A stretch of DNA of 64,000 bases from Stomoxys calcitrans (GCF_963082655.1 NC_081553.1:226103070-226167069), one strand, 5' to 3'. Shown: positions 45,218 through 56,737, counted from the first letter of the stretch. Numbers and translations are program-made. The notes: generated by a model not told the origin, from the letters alone.

Positions 45218-47867
45218 CTACCTTGTAGCAAAGAGACAGTGATTTATTGCCAGCAGAGCTAATGATATCAACAAATTTTTCACTCTTCCTAACGATATGT
45301 GCTGACGATGATAATGATGTTGTGATGTGGCACTGTTACAGGCATCTGCATCACTACAGCTTTGCAGGCAGCCATGTACATATCTGTATGGGTAATAAAA
45401 GAAGAAGAAAAGGCATTGAGCAAGTGTTAAGATTTGAAATTTGGTTTTTGTAGAAAATTGTTAAGAAAAAAGTTGTTGACTTTTGGTTTTCATGGAAACT
45501 TTTGGTGAAAATTTAAAGAAATTACTCATACAAATTTTATTTGCAAGAAATTTTCGTGGACATATTTTTTATTTTGGTATTTTTGATCTGTTTTAAAATT
45601 TCTTAATTTTTGTTGTATATGCTGATGATATAAGCTGACGCATACTCCTTATCAGCGTGTCGCCTCCCGTCTTAAATAGTTCAGCGGGTAATCCGTCGGG
45701 TCCTGCTGCCTTGTTGTTCTTAGTCGGGTCACTGCTGCTTAGACCTCAGTCTGACTAGGAGGTAAACATTCCATATCATCATCAATGATTGGTTCTGCGG
45801 TATCCTCTTCGCCGCCAACGCCCACTAGCAGTTGGGTAAAATGTTCTTTCCATATCCTCTCTGCAGGAGGATGTGCCTGCAACAAAGCCATCGGTTTGAT
45901 GTTTAATTCTTTGGTAGAATTTGCGGGCACAAATCGCTCACACTCACGTCTTTCCATTTCCTTTTTCTTTCTGCATAAAAGCGTATTTATTGCCTAATAT
46001 CGCCGAAATTTTTTAGACTCCAGGACATCCCTACCAAGTTTGATCCAGATCTGACCATATCTGTGATCTGTGAAGCTGCTATGGGTTCTTAAATGATTCA
46101 TTTTCACCGCATTTGTACAAAATGTGGAGGTGGGTATCCATCACCATTTTTAATTGTTTCATTTCTCTACTTAAAAATTTTCTTTTACTCCCCACCCTAA
46201 TGTTTTTCCTTAACTTCAATTCGCTATAAACCCATTTGTGTGTTCACTCATAAATATACATTGGTCATATCGTAAATGACATCATTTATATTACCTGTCA
46301 TCATAGTAGAATTTACCACAGTGTGACATGCGTATGATTTCCGTGTCAGTGGTTAAGGTGCCACTGTCCAGGGCACAGCCTCTTACGGTGATAGTTTCAC
46401 CAGTGTCATCTGAAAGCGAAACAACAAAAAAAAAAAAAACAATGCAAAAAAACGATGGTTGTTAACCAATGCTGTTTGATACACTCCAACTCACACACAG
46501 ACAGGATACTTTTGACAACGTGTCCTGCATGTTCTGTGTACTACCACTACACTCACCATAGTATCCTGCGATTTTAATGCATGCCGTTGCGGGAAACAAA
46601 CCATTACGGCCTTTCCGCCCACCCATGCATGGAGATTCCAATATGGCTGTGGAATAATTGTTGTGAAAAGGATCATCACAGGCTTTGTTGGCGCCATTTT
46701 TCGAAACACACTTGAAGCAGTCAATACTTTGAACTGAAATGAAGATGTTGAAACAAAAATGAAAAATGGTTAAAATAGGGGGAATTCCATAACCAACTGG
46801 AAACTCTAGATTTGATGCATATTCTTTCTCTCTGATATTCAACAGGGTTCACTGAATAATGGTAAGCCAAGCGATCAGCCGACATAACTTTTTTGTTTAA
46901 TTTTTGGTAGTGCTTAGCATTGAGGATGTCAACTTGTTTTTTTTACATTCATTTTTTGTTTACATTTTCTCCTATATCGATTGGCAGATTTGGCATCCCT
47001 AATGATGTTCATGGGGCCTATACACTTTATGTTTTTGCATGTGATCTAACTTTCTATTAGTGAATCCTGGATATTCAATTTAGAATGCCAGATTTTATAA
47101 GAAGAGAATATTTAAATAAGCCCTTATGTGTTAAACAACAATCAGCCGATTTACTCAAATGGCTTTTATTTTAGTTTTTATAGTGTAAATCGCCACTGAT
47201 CGATTATTATTTTCTGTTATCGCATGCTATCGATTATTATCCAGTACAGCGTTGCACAGAAACTCTATTTAGAACATGTAACTTGTGCTGGATGGGACTA
47301 AAATAAAACATAGCAGATGCTTGAGTGAGTTCATGACATAACTACCAGGTAGTGTACCGTAAACAGCTGAGTAAAATTTTTTCTCGCGAAGTGCACTATC
47401 TGTCAACGAGTTTTGGTTGTGTGCGTGTATTATAGTAAGGAACAACAGCACACACAACTAATAACCTGCTAATAATCGAATCATTGATTTTGACAGATAG
47501 TGCACTCAATATTTTGTTGTTGGGCAACTGCCACTACCTGTTAATGAATATATTTTGAGTGAATCAATTCACTCATTCTAGTAACTACAAAATAGTCAAA
47601 AAAGCTGTAACAGCATATCGTTACATTAAGATGTTGCAATTTAATGATGTTGAACTTGAGCATATTTAAATAAAAAATGTACCAAAAATATTCCAAAATG
47701 TATGCTTTACATAAATCTGGCAGTTAAAAATCTATTTTCTTTAACTGTCCAACTTGTTATGGAATATCCCCTTCTCTTATCCACTTACCACTTGTTACCA
47801 ATGTCATCAGTACAATGATGAATGATAGTAAGCCCCATATGGCCAAAGGGCACATTTTAAAAGGCAT
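45218..47867 (-). CDS. Ly6/uPAR (quiver/sleepless-type) GPI-anchored protein, four coding exons
   Basis: Exons are 47867-47789, 46733-46557, 46409-46295 and 45383-45218; every junction has GT and AG (donors GTAAGT, GTGAGT, GTAATA; acceptors TTTCAG, TTTCAG, TACAG) and phases agree, giving 178 residues. Residues 1-26 are a signal peptide. The ectodomain opens CFKC and closes at C139-N140, the Ly6 signature; ten cysteines (32, 35, 45, 62, 78, 97, 116, 129, 133, 139) can form five disulfides. N52-Y53-S54 is a sequon. The C-terminus is a hydrophobic tail (about 161-170) following a small-residue region near 141-144, as expected for GPI attachment. The start was chosen for its signal peptide and AAACG context. 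Fly relatives act in septate junctions, channel modulation and sleep; I cannot name the orthologue. Introns of 1055, 147 and 911 bp carry MITEs and LINE debris. Confidence 0.92.
45620..45960 (-). mobile_element. LINE fragment in Ly6 intron 3
   Basis: The minus strand reads EHFTQLLVGVGGEEDTAEPI, then LKNNKAAGPDGLPAELFK, the segment leading into the first RT motif of fly LINEs, with stops and truncation at both sides. Confidence 0.65.
46843..47069. mobile_element. hAT-type MITE in Ly6 intron 1
   Basis: Ends CAGGGTTCACTGAATA and, inverted, CAGGATTCACTAATA. GATATTCAA flanks both sides (46834-46842, 47070-47078), an 8-9-bp target duplication. A related copy is at about 60325-60550. Confidence 0.75.
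47329..47550. mobile_element. MITE of the CAGGTAGTG family in Ly6 intron 1
   Basis: The core lies between ccaggtagtg and cactacctg, with inner inverted blocks agtgcactatctgtcaa and ttgacagatagtgcact. TTGAGTGA occurs just outside both ends. An inverse copy is at 54277-54540. Confidence 0.6.
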
Positions 47868-48170
47868 CGTTTTGTTGTTGTAGTTACAGCTCCTCAAACA
47901 AGGAGCTGCCATCATGGTAACACAATTTGCAAATATATGTGGGTGGGGTGGTGGTTCTCTCTTAACGGTATGCACAATGAATGCTTGGAAGATATGTCTG
48001 ATTTGATGAAATGCTAAAGACTAATGTTTTGAACGCATATGCAACGGCTCTCTAATAAGCTCGAGACTTTTCAACGATGCTCCATCGTCCGACGGCGACT
48101 TGAAGCGCATCTTTGATTCATTCTAGCTATGAGTTTATCTCACGTTGAGGACATGGTCTGAAGATTTAAT
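47868..48170 (-). other. 5' UTR part of the Ly6 gene's first coding exon, with upstream ORF
   Basis: A strong minus-strand acceptor, TTTCTTACAG, ends at 48171, so the exon containing the ATG at 47867 probably begins at 48170 and a noncoding exon lies further right. The leader contains several upstream ATGs, including a 28-codon reading frame starting MRFKSPSDDG near 48112 and a shorter one (MSST). If transcribed as modelled, these could damp translation of the main ORF. Confidence 0.45.
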
Positions 48171-48353
48171 CTGTAAGAAAGAGAAATTTTTAAATTAAAA
48201 TAAATAACTTATAAACATGTTTTTAGTAAATAATTTTAAAATAAATATTTTTAAAACAAAATTTTTTTAAAATAAAATCTATATTTTTTAAAATAAAATC
48301 TATTTAAAAAAAGTTTTTTGTAAAAACCTCCTGTTATGAACAGAATCATCATT

Positions 48354-48984
48354 CTAAATAAATGCTTCAATGTCGTCTTCCAATGCGTCAATTGAAGCGG
48401 GCTTCTCTGTATAGACATGAGCTTTAACATAGCCCCACAAAAAATACTCTAAAGGCGTTAAATCGCACCATTTAGCGGCCAATTGGCAGGTCCCGAAAGC
48501 GTGCTGTGTGGCAAGTGGCACCGTCTTGTTAAATCCATATGTCATGCAAGTCAAGCTCTTGCATATCATCTCACGATAGCGCTCACCATTCACGCATCGC
48601 ATCATCTTAGAAGAAGTACGGTCTAATGATGCCACCAGCCCATAAACCGCACCGAATTGGGACTTTTTCTGGATGCATTGGTAGCTCTTGCAATGCTTCT
48701 GGCTGATCTTCATTCCAAACTCAAAAATCCTGCTTATTTACGTATCCATTGAGCCAAAAATGAGCTTCGTCGCTGAACACAATTTGAACACGATGGACTT
48801 TCTTAAAAGAGCACGCATTTTGATAATAAAATTCAATAATTTACAGCGTTGTTCGTTTGAAAGACGATTCATGGTTAAATTATAGACCAAACTGAAGATG
48901 TTTGAAAGTGAAATAAAACACGAAACGTGTGTGAGCTGTTTAAACCAGTGTTGCCAAAAAGATAATAGCTAAAAAATCACCCTT
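48354..48984 (-). pseudogene. Degraded Tc1/mariner transposase
   Basis: The minus strand contains NGERYREMICKS, CDLTPLEYFLWGYVKAHVYT and EKPASIDALEDDIEAF, typical of an insect mariner-like C-terminal half, and near 48885 the start of an N-terminus. Frameshifts and an internal deletion kill it. The right end AAAAAATCACCCTT is the same terminus as 58643; the left end is lost. Confidence 0.8.
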
Positions 48985-49479
48985 CACATCTGGCCCATTA
49001 AACGGATTGTTGTGAGGTCTAATTTAAATAGGAAATGTTCTAACTCACAGTGTTGCCAAATCGAAAAATCTTAGAAAATAGTGGGTAACTTTTGAACGGT
49101 TAAAGATATGTACACGAAACTTTTCATAGTCAATGTTGAATGTTTTCCAATAACTATGCATAATTTGGGAATCCTAGGGGATCCAGAGGGTGATCCATGA
49201 GGCTTGGAAGTAGGTCACCTCGAGCATGTACAATATTGAATTGCTTGCCAAAAACTCATTTATGGGCCGATCGGGTTGATTCATTGTTTTTAAGATAGAG
49301 CTCGTAAAATCCTTCAAAAATATTAAACTATTTTTGTAATAAGGAAACTATAGTGGCCAGCAGTTCCAGACAAGAACTAGTAATAGTAAGGAAAGGCTTA
49401 AGTCGAGCGATGCCTTTCATAAAATACCCTATACCAACCACTGCATATACCCATAACCAAAGATTCTATATGCTACGTT

Positions 49480-49975
49480 TTTTCGGCCGGGCCGAATCTT
49501 ATATACCCTCCATAATCGACGAATATGAACCGTACTTGTCATGGCTGTTAGAAGGCAAAACAAAATATCAGCCAAATCCAATAATAAGTGCGCCCTCTAG
49601 AGGCTTTTAACAAAAGTTATATCAAGTTTTGTACCTTCTAGAGTCTTAAGAGGTTTAGTAGGGAGATCGGTTTATATGGGAGCGATATCAAGTTGTGGTC
49701 ATACATTTCGGGGATATTGGAAATCGCTACATAATTTCAGCCAAATCGGATATAATTGGCCCTCCAAAGGATCTATACAAGGGTTATGGACCGATGTAGA
49801 CGGTATGACTGTTGCAAATGCTCATTTTCCCATGAAGATTCCCTTAAGAAACAGGGGCAAACTTCTCCCATAGGGCTGTTAGTCGTAAAAAGCACCAAAT
49901 GCAAAATTTCAGCCTAATCGGATAATAATTAAATCAATCTGCTTTCGACGGATAGATGGACGGAAAGGCAGGCAG
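49480..49975 (-). repeat. R1 copy merging into a microsatellite
   Basis: R1 right terminus (cgggccgaatcttatatacc) and modules end in ctgctttcgacggatag, where the R1 gacagacggacgg block becomes an expanded array. Confidence 0.65.
49825..49875 (-). mobile_element. SINE 3' fragment in the R1 copy
   Basis: cccatgaagattcccttaag and gggcaaacttctccca are the SINE 3' end. No head is present. Confidence 0.6.
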
Positions 49976-50285
49976 ACGTATAGACAGACAGATAGGCAAA
50001 CGAAAAGACAGTCAAACGGACATGTAGAGAGATAAATAAAACAGACAGATGAACAGACAGACTAACGGACAAACAGACAGATATCGTTTGTCAGTCTATC
50101 TTTACTGACAAACGGATGGACGGACAGACGAGCGGACAAACAGACAGAGGGAGGACGGGCGGACAGACAAACAGAAAGGCGAAAAGACAGATAGACGGAC
50201 GGACGCATATACTGACAGACAGACTGTTGGACGGATAGACAGACGGTGAGACCTACAGACAGTCGGACATTCAGCCTGACAGATA
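49945..50285. repeat. Interrupted GACA/GACG microsatellite
   Basis: About 340 bp of agacagacggacgga-type tetranucleotide units with scattered substitutions and one inverted stretch (gtttgtcagtctatctt). It begins exactly at the GACA block of an R1 copy. Confidence 0.85.
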
Positions 50286-50289
50286 AGTC

Positions 50290-50875
50290 CTAGTGGTGTT
50301 TTATGCAGGCACTTGCCCTGTTAGTTTAATCCTGCAGGGCTCTTAACCCCGGGTGAATATAATGCGTCTACGAACTCCCCAATACATGACTGAAACATGA
50401 GTACCAATTCTACCGCAAGTTGTTTGGACGTGATCTTCCGCTTGGTTAGAAGCGGAGCATCATCTAAAACTCCCTCCGATCTATAGGTCAAGACACTCGG
50501 TTGATAACATTCAACACACCGAGCATCGAAATGCCCTTCCTGCAATTTTAGGTCTAAACCACAGACTCCACGTTGCTCTCAACTAGGGCCTCACCATAGC
50601 CAGGCTGGAACCGAAGTTTCAGGGACTCTTGACTCCTATGGTACCACTTTAAGGACCACGTAGTCCAACTTCTTCCAGTTGAACTCCAAACCGTTCCGTA
50701 ATAGGTCACCTAGTGGGATGATGCAAGATGCAAGTGATGCAACATCCCGCAGTCACACCTCATTCAGAACGATCAAAAATCAGGCGGCATAACCCAAAAT
50801 GACAAGACTGAGTCAAAACAGGATTGCCACCAAAACATCCACACAACACGATATACATTCTGCTATTCGTGTGGA
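50290..50875 (-). other. Unrecognised coding-like stretch
   Basis: Less AT-rich than its surroundings. The minus strand is open for 74 codons (50545-50321; CVECYQPSVL, LLTKRKITSKQLAVELVL), then ends. Composition suggests an old retroelement or pseudogene, but I recognise no domain. Confidence 0.3.
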
Positions 50876-50879
50876 AAAC

Positions 50880-51650
50880 ATTCAATCGGATTATATGGGG
50901 CTGTAACTGTTTATAAACCGATTCGGATCATACTTGGCATGGATGTTGAAAGACAGAATTCAAGACTTTGTTCCAAATTTCAGCTAAATCGGATAAAAAT
51001 TGAGGCTGCTTTAGGCTCAAGAAGTCAAATTCGGGGATCGGTTTATATGGGGTTTATATCCGTTTATAGGTCGATTTGGAACATACTCGGCATAGATGTT
51101 GGAAGTCTAACACATGATTTTGTCACAAATTTCAGCCAAATCGAATGAAAATTGGGGCTTCTTTGGGCTCACGAAGTCAAATCCGGGATCGGTTTATATG
51201 AGGTTTATATCTGTTTATAGGCCGATATGGATCATACTCAGCATGAATGTTGGAAGTCATAACAAAAGATTTTGTCCCAAATTTCAGACAAATCGGATGA
51301 AAATTGAGGCTTCTAGGGGCACAAGAAGTCAAATCGTAGGATCGGTTTATATGGGGGTTATATCCAAATCTGAACTGATATGGTCCATTTACATTCCCCA
51401 ACTACCTACATCAGAAAGCAGTATCTGTGCAAAATTTCAAATGGCCAGCTTTTTTCGTTCCACCGCTATCATGATTTCAATAGTCGGACGCACGGACATG
51501 GAAAGATCGACGCAGAATGTCGAGACGATCAAGAATATATTTACTTTCGAAATATTGATCTGCGACCCCATGCAGATCAATATTTCGAGGTTTTACAAAC
51601 GGAATGACTAGATTAGTATACCCCCGTTCTGTGGTGGTGGGTATACACCT
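50880..51650 (-). repeat. R1-related repeat
   Basis: Modules with atcggtttatatggggttta and gtcccaaatttcagacaaat end in cccccgttctgtggtggtgg. A perfect-looking hairpin sits at about 51548-51588 (aaatattgatctgc/gcagatcaatattt). Confidence 0.75.
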
Positions 51651-51654
51651 TTTT

Positions 51655-52800
51655 ATACGACATCCTCGATGGATGTCATCTTGTTCAAAAAAATATTGTG
51701 CCTGCCTACCTTATTTAGCGGATCTTGGTGTGCATCTTGACATAGAAGGATGCTTCTATTTTATGCATAATTTCGTGCAGGGTGGTATCAACCGAATGAA
51801 TATGAATAAGACTACCCATGCCTCCTGCCAGTCTTCGGAGTATATGTGAGTTCTAGGCACGCTCTTAAGTGATTCTTAATATAGTGGCTTGAGGGAGCAC
51901 CACGTAATCCGTCTTCTTCTGAAGTAATTCCGGATAATTTGCTTTAGATTCTGATTACTTAAACAGTTGAATGATCCTCAAGGCTTCCTTTGCTATAATA
52001 TCCGTAATGATGATCCCTTGATTAACCTCATCGTTCTTAAATTCCAATGTCTGCGTGTGTACCTTAGCACTTTGTGCAAAAAGCCTTAAAATGTCTCCGC
52101 TTTGAAGGCCAAAACAGAATAAGCGCGTGGAGCAGAGCATTGGTTTTGAGCGTCGCGTTGCAATAATGCAACTCTGCACACAAATTCCCCAAAAACATTG
52201 CTGAAAAGTTAAAAAATGTTCAACTTTGACGCTTGAAATTGATAGTCATTTTATGTTGCCTTACGTGAAGTAGTGTTTTTGTGTGTGAAAGTAAAACCTT
52301 TTTTAACTTTTGTGAGTTGCTTTTTTAACATTTGGTTGCAGAGTTGCATTTTTCAACGCGACGTTTCTCATTCTTTTTAGGCCTATACTCCGATGTCATC
52401 TACTAACGTCTCAGTTTGTACATGGGTTTTTGAGAGAAAATTTATCATCTTGGTCATCGACCTGTTCGCAGAAAAGCTTCCGGGGGTTGCACTTTACCGT
52501 CCTGTTTATTCTTTGGTTGTGTATAATACACGCCTCAGTAAATGACCGCTCTTTTACGGCGTATCTCATTATAAAGTTTGCAAACCTTCTTCACAATGTT
52601 GCGTATTTCCCCGGTCATCTAGGGCTTTTCTTCTGCTGATTTCCTCTATTGCAGTTTTTATCCCATCGAGATTGTCATCAGTGTCTTCTATGCCTGGACA
52701 ATCCAAAACATTCTGTCCAAATCTTCCACCAAGTACATTTTCGAACTTTGTCAATTTGGTCTTCACCTTAAATTGGGAGCTTATTGGACTCGTCCCACTT
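51655..52800 (-). pseudogene. Retroelement-like coding remnant carrying a MITE
   Basis: Broken minus-strand frames include FENVLGGRFGQNVLDCPGIE and AIEEISRRKALDDRG (52766-52569) and SGDILRLFAQSAKVHTQTLE with IIITDIIAKEALRIIQLF (about 52130-51955). They look like parts of one retroelement protein interrupted at 52151-52363, but I cannot name the domain. Confidence 0.4.
52151..52363. mobile_element. MITE with 25-bp inverted repeats
   Basis: cgtcgcgttgcaataatgca plus actctgc pairs with gcagagttgcatttttcaac plus gcgacg at the other end, allowing a base or two of mismatch. Flanks show the coding-like remnant on both sides. No clear target duplication. Confidence 0.6.
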
Positions 52801-52859
52801 TTTGGCTTGCATTCATCAATTTTGTGCTATGTTTTTCTTTGAATATCCCAATCACCCCT

Positions 52860-53940
52860 TAAGATTCAAGTACAATTTAATTTTATCAACAATTAATTGA
52901 CTTATCCTTCTTAAAAATCACAGTATACCTTAATTTTGATCGTCTCGACATTTTTTTTTTTTTTTTTGAATAACCCTTTTTTATTTTTTATGGGACTTCT
53001 CCAGCTAATTACTTTTAAAACATGCCAACAATTTATTACAGCCTTATCTTTTGTATCTCTGCTTTAGGGAAAACTCTCTTAAATCTACTTTGATGTCATT
53101 TGCTCATCTCTTCCTTTTTTAATTTTTTTGTTTGAAGTCTATCTAAAATGCCAAATACATTTAAATTTAATGGGAAAAGTTTTTAATATGATTGTAATAA
53201 GCGCACACGCTTTCCTGCTTTCCTTCTTCATCATCATCATCATCGTCATCATCCTTGTCTGTTAAGCACCTTTACGAATTGGATTAAAACGTCGTCAAGC
53301 ACAGGTAACAGCGCCACAACGATACGCACGCACGCACGCTTACGTTACATTAACCGAGACGCACAGTCATACACACACACACACATTAACATAAACACCT
53401 TCAAAATGAGATTTTCTAATTAAACGAAATGGCATAAGCAGTTAGGAAATTAGGAGGAGCAGGTGGAGAATTTTGCTGCCTCTGCTAACAGAAGGAGCAG
53501 AAGCGGCGTACTACATGAAACCAATTAAGGCCAGTTCAGACGATCTGAGAATGACATTTGAGATTACCATAAAATACAAAGCAACAAAAAGACATAACAA
53601 ATGGTGGCATAAACGAATGACATTCTCTAATACAATAACTGTAATGGCTTATGTCTTGTTAATTGTTCTGGCAAAATTGTCAGTTAGTCTGAAGGGTACT
53701 TGTATGCGGATTCTATTATACTCATCATTCTATGATATAAGCATTTCTTTCTGTGCTTTTATTCTTAATAATGTGGGTACACCCCATAAAGGAGGGCTTT
53801 TGTGGTAGTAGAGCAAATGTTTCGATGACTTGCAAATAGGTATTATAGAGAATGTTTTTTGTTATATGTATCAAACCAGATGATATGAGGGTATTCCATT
53901 TGCAATAGTGCAAAAAATCTAATTTAAACTCAATCCTAGT
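52860..53940. other. Gene-free AT-rich sequence
   Basis: Holds ATC triplet repeats near 53228-53250 and T runs. An unremarkable 111-codon opening at 53473-53808 was not accepted as a gene. Confidence 0.3.
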
Positions 53941-53946
53941 TCCTAA

Positions 53947-54190
53947 GGGCTCCATCACACTACATGTTCTTGTGTTATGACACGTCACTTTTCATGTTTT
54001 GGTATTTCATTATGTTTGTCAAAATTGGCAATTTACATACGATTCATCATTTTTTCGAAAAAAAATAACAGTGCTATTTTGAAAAGTAACATTCATGTAT
54101 TATTTTCATTCATTTCACACTATGTGAGCAACTTTAACAAGGCAAAATTTGACATGACATAAGACAAGAACATGTAGTGTGATGGCACCT
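53947..54190. mobile_element. PIF/Harbinger-type MITE, family 1
   Basis: TAA on both sides (53944-53946, 54191-54193) and inverted ends GGGCTCCATCACACTACATG / AGGTGCCATCACACTACATG (3-4 mismatches over about 27 bp). Three-base TWA duplications are the Harbinger hallmark. Confidence 0.75.
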
Positions 54191-54276
54191 TAATTAAACC
54201 ATACCCATGGGACAATTAAGAGGTAGTGTCATTAGCATAACAATAAAAATCTACCCGCAACGAAACTACCTTGATT

Positions 54277-54540
54277 GGTAACAACCAAGCTATATTCAGT
54301 GGCAGGTACCCAACAACACAATTTTGAGTGCACTATCTATCAAAATCAGTGATTAGTGCAACTCTGATTTTGTGTATGTTATTGTTTCGCGCCATTTTTC
54401 GTTGTTTGTGTGTATTTTGGTTCTTAACTATAATACACACACACAACCAAAACTCATTGACAGATAGTGCACTTCGCGAGAAAAAATTGTACTCAGCTGT
54501 TTACGATACACTACCTGTTAATTATGTCATGGTAACAACC
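54277..54540. mobile_element. MITE of the CAGGTAGTG family, inverse copy
   Basis: Inverse relative of 47329-47550, sharing agtgcactatct, acacacaaccaaaactca and cagctgtttacg. GGTAACAACC is repeated at 54277-54286 and 54531-54540, suggesting a 9-10-bp target duplication of MULE type. Confidence 0.6.
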
Positions 54541-54645
54541 TTGACTCAAAATGGTTTAAGAAATAAACTTCGTTTTACAACTTATCCTCTTCAAATGTAC
54601 TTAATATTTGTATTTGCATCCTTATAACACATTTTTGATGTTTAA

Positions 54646-54959
54646 AGCCTAGTACTAACTTCATTCACACGAAAATTGTCTTTGAATTGGTACCGAAATA
54701 TGCCGCTTTCTATTGGACGACATAATACAAGCAAAAGTCGAGCAAAGCCACTCATCGAAAGCAACAACTATGAAACAGCTATGGACCCAGTTTGTGAGCA
54801 TCTAATTACATTTGCAATCAATAGAAGCGAAATTTGTATTAGCGCAGCGACATGTCGCTTGTATTTTGCTGAAAGAACTTTGTTTCTTCTCTTCGTTACC
54901 ATTTTTTATAATGTGTTTTAACAGTTGTTCGAGCGAAAAGTCGAAGCCAGTACTAGGCT
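54646..54959. mobile_element. PIF/Harbinger-type MITE, family 2, copy 1
   Basis: TAA flanks both ends and the termini AGCCTAGTACT/AGTACTAGGCT are perfect inverses. The interior contains the palindrome agcgacatgtcgct. Confidence 0.82.
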
Positions 54960-55439
54960 TAATATCGAATCAAATAAAACTTCGTTTTAAGATTTTATAA
55001 AACGAAATCACAACTGTGTTAACAAGTATTTGACATTTAGAGTTATTGCAAAATCAAAAAAAAATAAGAAAAAAAAATACTCAGCCGCTCCCATGATATC
55101 GCCTTATAAGTGCATCCTGACCAAACCATTAGCATATTCGCACTCATGGTTGATTTAAGAAGGTTGGTTCACTTGCCCTGCTGATGAAATTGTTCAACTC
55201 CAGAGTTGTATCCAAATCCCACTAGAACGTCAAATGCTTGGTTTGAATTTTAATTTTTTTTATTTTGTTACTTTTCCACATTTTAGTTGTTTTAATTTAT
55301 AATTTACACGTTTATAATCATAAATCATTTGATCTTGTGGCTGCTATACATGATAATGCATATAAAAACTAGAATTTCAATTGAGAAGTGTCCAGAAGTT
55401 TGACAGTTCAGAATTTTGTGCTACTTACAAAATTTTTAA

Positions 55440-56206
55440 TTGTTTTCAATACCACTGCCCTAAGTTGGTTCATGCCTGGTATTGTGTCTCCACCTAAGTG
55501 TCGGTATCTGTTAGACTCGAAAGCCGGGCAATGACAAAGGAATTGCTCCAACGTCCCATCTTCTTCCCCGCATGCCCTACACATGCTATCACTTGTCGTA
55601 CCGATTGTACCTAAGTGTACGTACGTAGTCCTATGATTTCCGTTATAATACCAATAGCTATACTGATCTCCTTCTTGCTTCCTTTCATCGTCTTCTCACG
55701 ATCTGGATCCCCCCATAGGATTTTCGCCATAATACCGACCGTTTCACTGTTCCACAATGTTGCATGCGCATTCGTCGCCCACTTCCTTAACTCGGACTGC
55801 GTCGGCCCGAAAGGCTTCGGGTTACCCAAGTTTATTGACGGTAGTCCTCTAGCCTTCACCGCCACTCGACTTCAAGGTTCATCTCAGGTATCCGATCAGA
55901 AATCTCTTCCCTTCCTTGCAGGTTTCCTATCGTCGCCTCGATTGTACCGCGATGGTATGAGCTGCTCCCATCCTCAAGCCATTCTCCCATTGCCTTAAGT
56001 CTCATAGCCGCAGTGGCTGCCTCACATTTAATCTGTATGTCAATAGGTCGGATATTTGGAATAGTCTCCAGTGCCCTGGCGGGGGTGGTCCTCATCGCTC
56101 CGCCTATGTCAGGACAACATGTTCTCTGAACCTGTTGTATGGTCCTTATGTTGGTGGTGGGTATGATAACAAAAAAGATGCCGGCAAAGGTTTCAAGGGT
56201 TGCCAC
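55440..56206 (-). mobile_element. LINE fragment: RT thumb to C-terminal zinc knuckle
   Basis: Minus-strand frames read QRTCCPDIGGAMRTTPARAL, KCEAATAAMRLKAMGEW, then after a frameshift LPSINLGNPKPFGPTQSELR and, near 55600-55500, CRACGEEDGTLEQFLCHCPA, a zinc-knuckle tail. The RNase H core expected between appears deleted. R1/LOA-like by domain order. Confidence 0.75.
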
Positions 56207-56209
56207 TAT

Positions 56210-56735
56210 GGTTTTTTATATGATGTGTGACAGCATTCCGCTGGATAAGCTCAACAGAATACCCAGCTTAAGGTTGTGGAAAAAATAAGCTGTCATACAT
56301 TTTTGGTAGTACTTGCCACTGAATGCATTAATTCTTTGTTTACGTTTTTACATCCATGCTTTGTTTACGTTTTCTTAAGCGACGATAAGACTTGTCATAT
56401 GAGCTGTCATTTTTTGTATTCATAAGACTTGTCTTATGTACGTCAAAAACGAATAGAGCGCACTCTAATCACCATTTACTCTCATATGTATTGTACTTTT
56501 TTTTATCGACATATGTCTACATGCATGCTCGATGAAGTAAAAGCTAGATGTAATCCATGGCTGAATTATTTAAAGGTTGTCTTAATTGTACAACAACATA
56601 AAAACCATATGGTGAAATCGCCATCTTGTTTTCAAGCTGATCGACATTTTACCAACACAAACAAAGAAATTTGTGTGCGCGCGTGTTTGTACGTTTGCAG
56701 AAAATATGCAGAGAATATGCGATAAAGAAGATAAA
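56210..56735. other. No recognised gene
   Basis: Contains traces of the hAT MITE family seen at 46843 (tttggtagtacttgccactg, tttgtttacgtttt). Otherwise nothing recognisable. Confidence 0.3.
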
Positions 56736-56737
56736 AA

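Noticed and set aside
46462..46842. 126-codon single-exon gene on the minus strand
   Set aside because: It is exon 2 of the Ly6 gene read through its acceptor and donor; the ends are intronic.
51114..51611. 165-codon ORF
   Set aside because: It is a translation of R1 modules, with repeating phrases such as GSVYMRFISVYRPIW.
53473..53808. 111-codon plus-strand ORF with hydrophobic segments
   Set aside because: No domain recognised, no splice support, AT-rich composition equal to its flanks. A chance ORF is likelier.
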